Part shown: positions 60,055 through 64,000 of the stretch, in pieces | Layout of the letters: every line of letters starts with the position of its first letter | How positions within the stretch are numbered: the first letter of the stretch is position 1 | Assembly (NCBI GenBank): GCA_030248215.1 | Contig: JASANG010001707.1 | Coordinates: forward strand, 113,451-177,450 | Reading direction: 5' to 3' | DNA: 64,000 nucleotides | Source: Enoplolaimus lenunculus | Lineage: Eukaryota; Nematoda; Enoplea; Enoplida; Thoracostomopsidae | The notes under the pieces: generated by a model | The model's input: only the letters and a program-made list of their open reading frames with translations | The model's database searches: none | Told to the model about the DNA's origin: nothing | Position numbers and translations under genes: made by a program

Positions 60055-60185
60055 GCCATAGAGATAGCTTAAGGTTTAGACTAATTTTTTTGCTTAGACT
60101 TAAACTTTAGTGTAAGCTTAGGTATATCGTTAACAGCATCGGTTCAGGCTTAAGAATATACTGCTATGATATTCATGGACTCAAA
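60055..60185 (+). repeat. Dispersed element with TTAGGC hexamers, copy 7
   Basis: gcttaaggtttagactaatt, several TTAAGC/TTAGGC hexamers, then aagaatatactgctatgata and ttcatggac. Confidence 0.55.
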
Positions 60186-60871
60186 CTTTTACTGATTCGT
60201 CTATGATCGCTAAATCGCTATTGATGTGTTGCCATTATTTTCGCTCACTGGTATCACCAGCTAGCACTGGTCATTCACTACCTACGGTCGTACAGTTTAC
60301 GGTGTTAGCTTTCATATAGAACTTTCGCCACACACGCTCTAATTGTCAAATGAACGCGAGCAGAAATATTAATTTAAATAATTCAAACACAAAATTCTGT
60401 AAACAATGGTTCACAACGTTTGTATAAGCATCAACTGAATACAAACAGTGTGGCAACAATTTGGTTATCGTTGGCAACTGGTCAAGATGGTCGGATCTGC
60501 TTGTTAGAATTAGTGTTTTGGTTCGCTGAGCTGTGTATATTAAGGTCTTTTGTTTACTTCGCACAGGTATACTAGATTTTCACTTCATTCTTGGTGGTAC
60601 ATGACCGGTTCCAGGGGGCGTCATTGGATGGCCGTAAACCACCCTTCATGTTAAGGGGAAGTTATGTCAATAATAAACGCTAAAAGTGTTTCGAATCGGA
60701 CAGCATCAATCTAGTTTTTGCTTCCGTGATGGATCCTAAGCTGTGAACCCTCTTGAAATATTTTATGGATCCATCCGTGGTGTGTGGTTGATAATTTTTG
60801 TATCACAGTCGTGGTATCAATAAAATTCATTGCCAGGCAACTCGTCGACGGACTATTTGTAATCCGTAATC

Positions 60872-61081
60872 TTGCCGACTCGACAAAGTCTTATGCAAAG
60901 TGCAAATAATGGACACGCGTTTAACTTGCTGAACTGTAACATGGTTTGGGTGTCTCTGAATGACAATTTACATTTGAAATGGCCCAGTTGCATGGTAGGT
61001 TTTTGCGTTCCTGTGGAATGCTATCACGAAGTCATTTTGAACCTTTATTGGATCCAATCAAAATATCCATTTAAGTACTAA
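60872..61081 (+). pseudogene. Possible NRF-6-like extracellular domain fragment
   Basis: The frame contains LKWPSCMVGFCVPVECYHEV, resembling the GLCVPSSCxxEDV signature of nose-resistant-to-fluoxetine (NRF-6) acyltransferase-like proteins. A later stretch (61116-61300) has VYCSSSKPVAVIFITLYAVM, like the first membrane segment that follows this domain. I could not join them with splice sites and no acyltransferase core follows, so this is a weak match to a fragment or a relic. Confidence 0.25.
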
Positions 61082-61300
61082 AAGTATTATTTTATGCCAA
61101 AACATCTTCCAGGTTCCGCAACCGCTTGGGTTTATTGCTCAAGTTCTAAACCGGTCGCAGTAATTTTTATTACCTTATACGCGGTCATGAGAAAACGTTG
61201 TTTAATTTGTGTGCGACCTACATTTTTAGCCATGTTTATTTGCATTGAAATGAAGTTTTTAAATTTTTTATTCTTAAAAATACGTAAAACTTTGTTTTAG

Positions 61301-62350
61301 AGAACAATATGCCCTGTGTGGTTTTAATAGGTTCGAACGCGAAATTAGATTATTAGCTTAAAACGTGACCGGGTGCTTTCTGTATGGGTTAAATAATAAT
61401 TAACTTAATGCACAAAAGACTCAGTTGCACCTTGGTTTCCAATATTTTCAACAGAATATTCCATACGTATTTTTCGCTGCAGAGATGCGTCTAGGCTTTT
61501 TTATGGCGAGGATCCGATGTATATATAACAAGGTGTTTGTGGGTTTGTATGCTTACGTTACCAAATATGCTGTGTGACCCATATGTGCAGATGCATTCAT
61601 AGCAATCGAACCGGACGAAAAACCGAGCACAAGTAACAATATGCACTGTCTGCAGCAAGGAGTTATAAAGCGGTAGAACTGCGAACAATTGCTAACGAAG
61701 TAAGTGGATACTTAGAACACTATTTCTGTATTAAATTATAATTTACAATTTTAACCGTGCGTAGGTCTGACGTGGGATCGATCCCGGCATCGCCCATAAC
61801 TTCGTCGTCTTTGCTCAGTGTTTAGGTTCATCAATGATGTTTGTACAGACCCAATACTATGCCGTTCCGCTTGCGCTGGTGCACATGTGCCTTATGACTT
61901 GATCTGGTTGTTCCTTTTAAAACAAACGTGCGAAATAATTGAATGACTATTTATTTTAGAGTTTCTCAAATTTACAAAAAAGCATCTTGAAAGATGTTGT
62001 TTAATACGTCAAAAAACGTTTAAAGTAGCGTTTTGTGGTTGCCTGGATTCCTAACCTTAAACATACCTTGCCCTACTCATTCTCTTGTCAATACAACTGT
62101 AGTCGGCTTAATAGTCTTCAATGCCAGTTTAATAGTTCCGGAAACGTGTTCCTTAAATAGGGACCATGGACAATTTAGAAAATAAACGTCATAGATTTAG
62201 TTTTCTTACTCACAACACTCATTTGTATACAGCTCTGTTGTTGCATTTGAACGAGGAGTAATTAATAATACTTTTCACATTCATGACTGTATTAATGTTA
62301 GCATGAAAGAACAGAGCGTTTGCTCTTAAGTAGGCTACTTGCTGCAGTAT
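61301..62350. other. AT-rich stretch
   Basis: Nothing firm. 61765-61790 (GGGATCGATCCC) is a lone tRNA T-arm-like hairpin. Confidence 0.3.
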
Positions 62351-62357
62351 AATTGGT

Positions 62358-63005
62358 TTGTCTCTGTCCGACCTCAGGAATTTGTTAATAGAGGCTGCAG
62401 GCAGCTTCACATGAACGAGAAGAAAAAATTTTCTTAACAAAGTACATCCTGTATTGACCCGAATAAGAGGGGGTAATAAGAGAGGGGTCCCCATTTTGAA
62501 TTTGAATCAATAGTTGTCCGTATCCATAATAAGAGTCTGTAAGCGGATAGTCCCTAAACCTTAATTAGAGTCCATAAATGTCAATTAACCCTAATTGTAG
62601 CGCATAAATGACTCCAGGACCAAATAATTTGAGTTCGAAACTTTAAAGCACACTTAAATTTTGAAAGTACATTCCTAGATAACCTTGTATTATCGCTCAA
62701 GGTATTAACACAAGACAAATAAACGTTCCATTCAACGGATAATTGCTGTATCGGATATATATCAGCGACATAGGGCGTCGAAGCGTGGGTTAAAAATAAA
62801 TAATAGTCGGTAACGGAATAACAAGGGTGTACCCTCTAGAGAGGCCAAATAAATATCAGTCCCCCGTCTTATTCGGGTCATTATAGTAAGTTAAAGTGTT
62901 TCTTCGAAACTTTATGCAGGTCTGTGCCCACCTCAGGAATTTGTTAATAGAGGTTACAGGTAGTCACACATGAGCGACAAAAAAATTTTCTTAACATAGA
63001 ATTCT
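62358..63005. repeat. ~87-bp direct repeat interrupted by a MITE
   Basis: 62358-62447 and 62920-63005 share cctcaggaatttgttaatag and ttttcttaaca at about 85 percent identity by eye. Confidence 0.7.
62456..62881. mobile_element. MITE with TGACCCGAATAAGA ends
   Basis: TTGACCCGAATAAGAGGGGG at the left and CCCCCGTCTTATTCGGGTCA at the right. A flanking TA on each side suggests a Tc1/mariner-type insertion. No ORF. Confidence 0.75.
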
Positions 63006-63239
63006 TTTATAATACTATCTAAGAATTTCTGGACCAGGTGTAAAAATGTTCGTTAACAGGAAGGCAGCGTTCACCTTTGTTCCTCGTGATAGTGGTACTG
63101 AGTCTACGTCAAAGCTAAGGCTTATATGATGTACTTACAAATGATGTTTCCGGACTTATATATGTGTGTGAATTAGCAAAGTATTTAACAGCTTTTTTTA
63201 TAGCGACTATAAGAAACTGTATAACTCAGATGGAAATTC

Positions 63240-63298
63240 AATATTATTATTATTATTACTATTATTATTATTAATATTATTTCTATTATTATTTTTTT
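63240..63298. repeat. (ATT)n microsatellite
   Basis: Imperfect ATT/TTA repeat of about 58 bases. Confidence 0.9.
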
Positions 63299-63564
63299 AC
63301 CTAGCATTCCTTTTGAATTAAAATACAATTGGCTCTCAGCGATTTATCCCTGCTATATATCTAAACAGCCGGTCGCAGGATTTAATTTGAGCCCGAAAAC
63401 GTGACTAAACATTCAAGTAGATATCAATACCAATTTCCTTGTTTTTCGACTTGTTTCTATCGTTCACATCTCGCGAGACACGTAAATTTTCTTACCTTCT
63501 TTTGGCAGCAAAACAAAATTATTCTATTCTACTAAATGCAAATCCAGTTTTATTAGCACTCGTC

Positions 63565-63740
63565 GCAAAAACCTAAGCAACTCCCCTTGCTTGGGTGGCA
63601 AAAGAAAATTTTCAGAAGGGGCATACAAGGGATTTCGTTGACTTTACAAGCAAGGTTGGAAATTTTTTAGGGGTCTAAATCATTTCTAGGGATGGGGGCT
63701 GCGCCCTCCTGGCCCCATCCTCTTGGCTACGGGCCCAACT
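63565..63740 (+). mobile_element. MITE with CTACGGGCC end, copy 4
   Basis: ccccttgcttgggtggcaaa, gaaggggcatacaagggatt, ggctgcgccctcctggcccc and the right end TTGGCTACGGGCC. The left terminus is altered. This copy has the best right half. Confidence 0.65.
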
Positions 63741-64000
63741 TATCGTGTATCTGATAGCATTAAATATTCATTATACAACCTTAAGAATCAATCCATTTGT
63801 GGTCGAAAACATGCCTTCTAGCTTATGGTATATAAATAGCAAGCTTTCCGATTGGTGTGGGTATGGGTAGAAATTCTTCATTTGGCGTTTTTGTAGAAGC
63901 TCGCAGATTGCAAATTCAAAGAAACTACGAAAACGGTTTTTTGCTATTTAAGATTTGCCGGAGAATTTGAATTTTAGTTTAGTTTTTAAGCGTTTTATTC
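63741..64000. other. Window end, nothing recognised
   Basis: AT-rich with no feature. Confidence 0.3.

Overview
The window is 64 kb of AT-rich animal nuclear DNA. Its genes have many short introns ending in TTTTAG or TTTCAG, and the sequence between and inside them is dense with small transposons, SINEs and tandem repeats. Three conserved genes could be rebuilt exon by exon with every reading frame closing: CPSF2 (minus, 13 exons, 870 aa), NOM1 (minus, 17 exons, 816 aa) and MTHFD1 (plus, 6 exons, 936 aa). Several CPSF2 residues ([14 protein letters not shown]) look more like the nematode than the vertebrate protein as I remember them. Degenerate TTAGGC hexamers, the nematode telomere motif, recur inside a dispersed repeat. 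I lean towards a nematode, perhaps an early-branching one, but this is inference.

Positions 1-16.4 kb hold secreted-peptide genes. First comes the 3' end of a gene joining a glycine-rich exon to an eight-cysteine, defensin-like (CSalphabeta) terminal exon. Next is a complete secreted Gly/Tyr/Met-rich peptide gene (signal peptide plus nine symmetrical phase-1 exons, 176 aa). It grew by exon duplication, carries a decayed exon copy, and has an intron holding a roughly 53-copy 29-bp satellite. Positions 16.4-20.9 kb are repeats: a GGGACAGTT minisatellite split by a hAT-like MITE, and a GC-rich inverted-repeat element ending 15 bp past the CPSF2 stop codon.

Positions 20.9-28.3 kb are CPSF2 and 30.4-38.7 kb are NOM1, both on the minus strand. 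Positions 38.7-45.1 kb are intergenic: tandem duplications, a LINE relic, a duplicated tRNA-like unit and MITEs. Positions 45.15-50.7 kb are MTHFD1. The last 13 kb has no gene I can name. It holds a possible three-exon membrane-protein gene ending at 59,244, a weak NRF-6-like fragment near 60.9 kb, and many MITEs.

The named genes are housekeeping: CPSF2 in mRNA 3'-end processing, NOM1 in 40S ribosome biogenesis, MTHFD1 in one-carbon metabolism. They show no functional link. The unusual biology is the exon-shuffling secreted-peptide locus at the left end and the traffic of short DNA elements with 8-bp target duplications.
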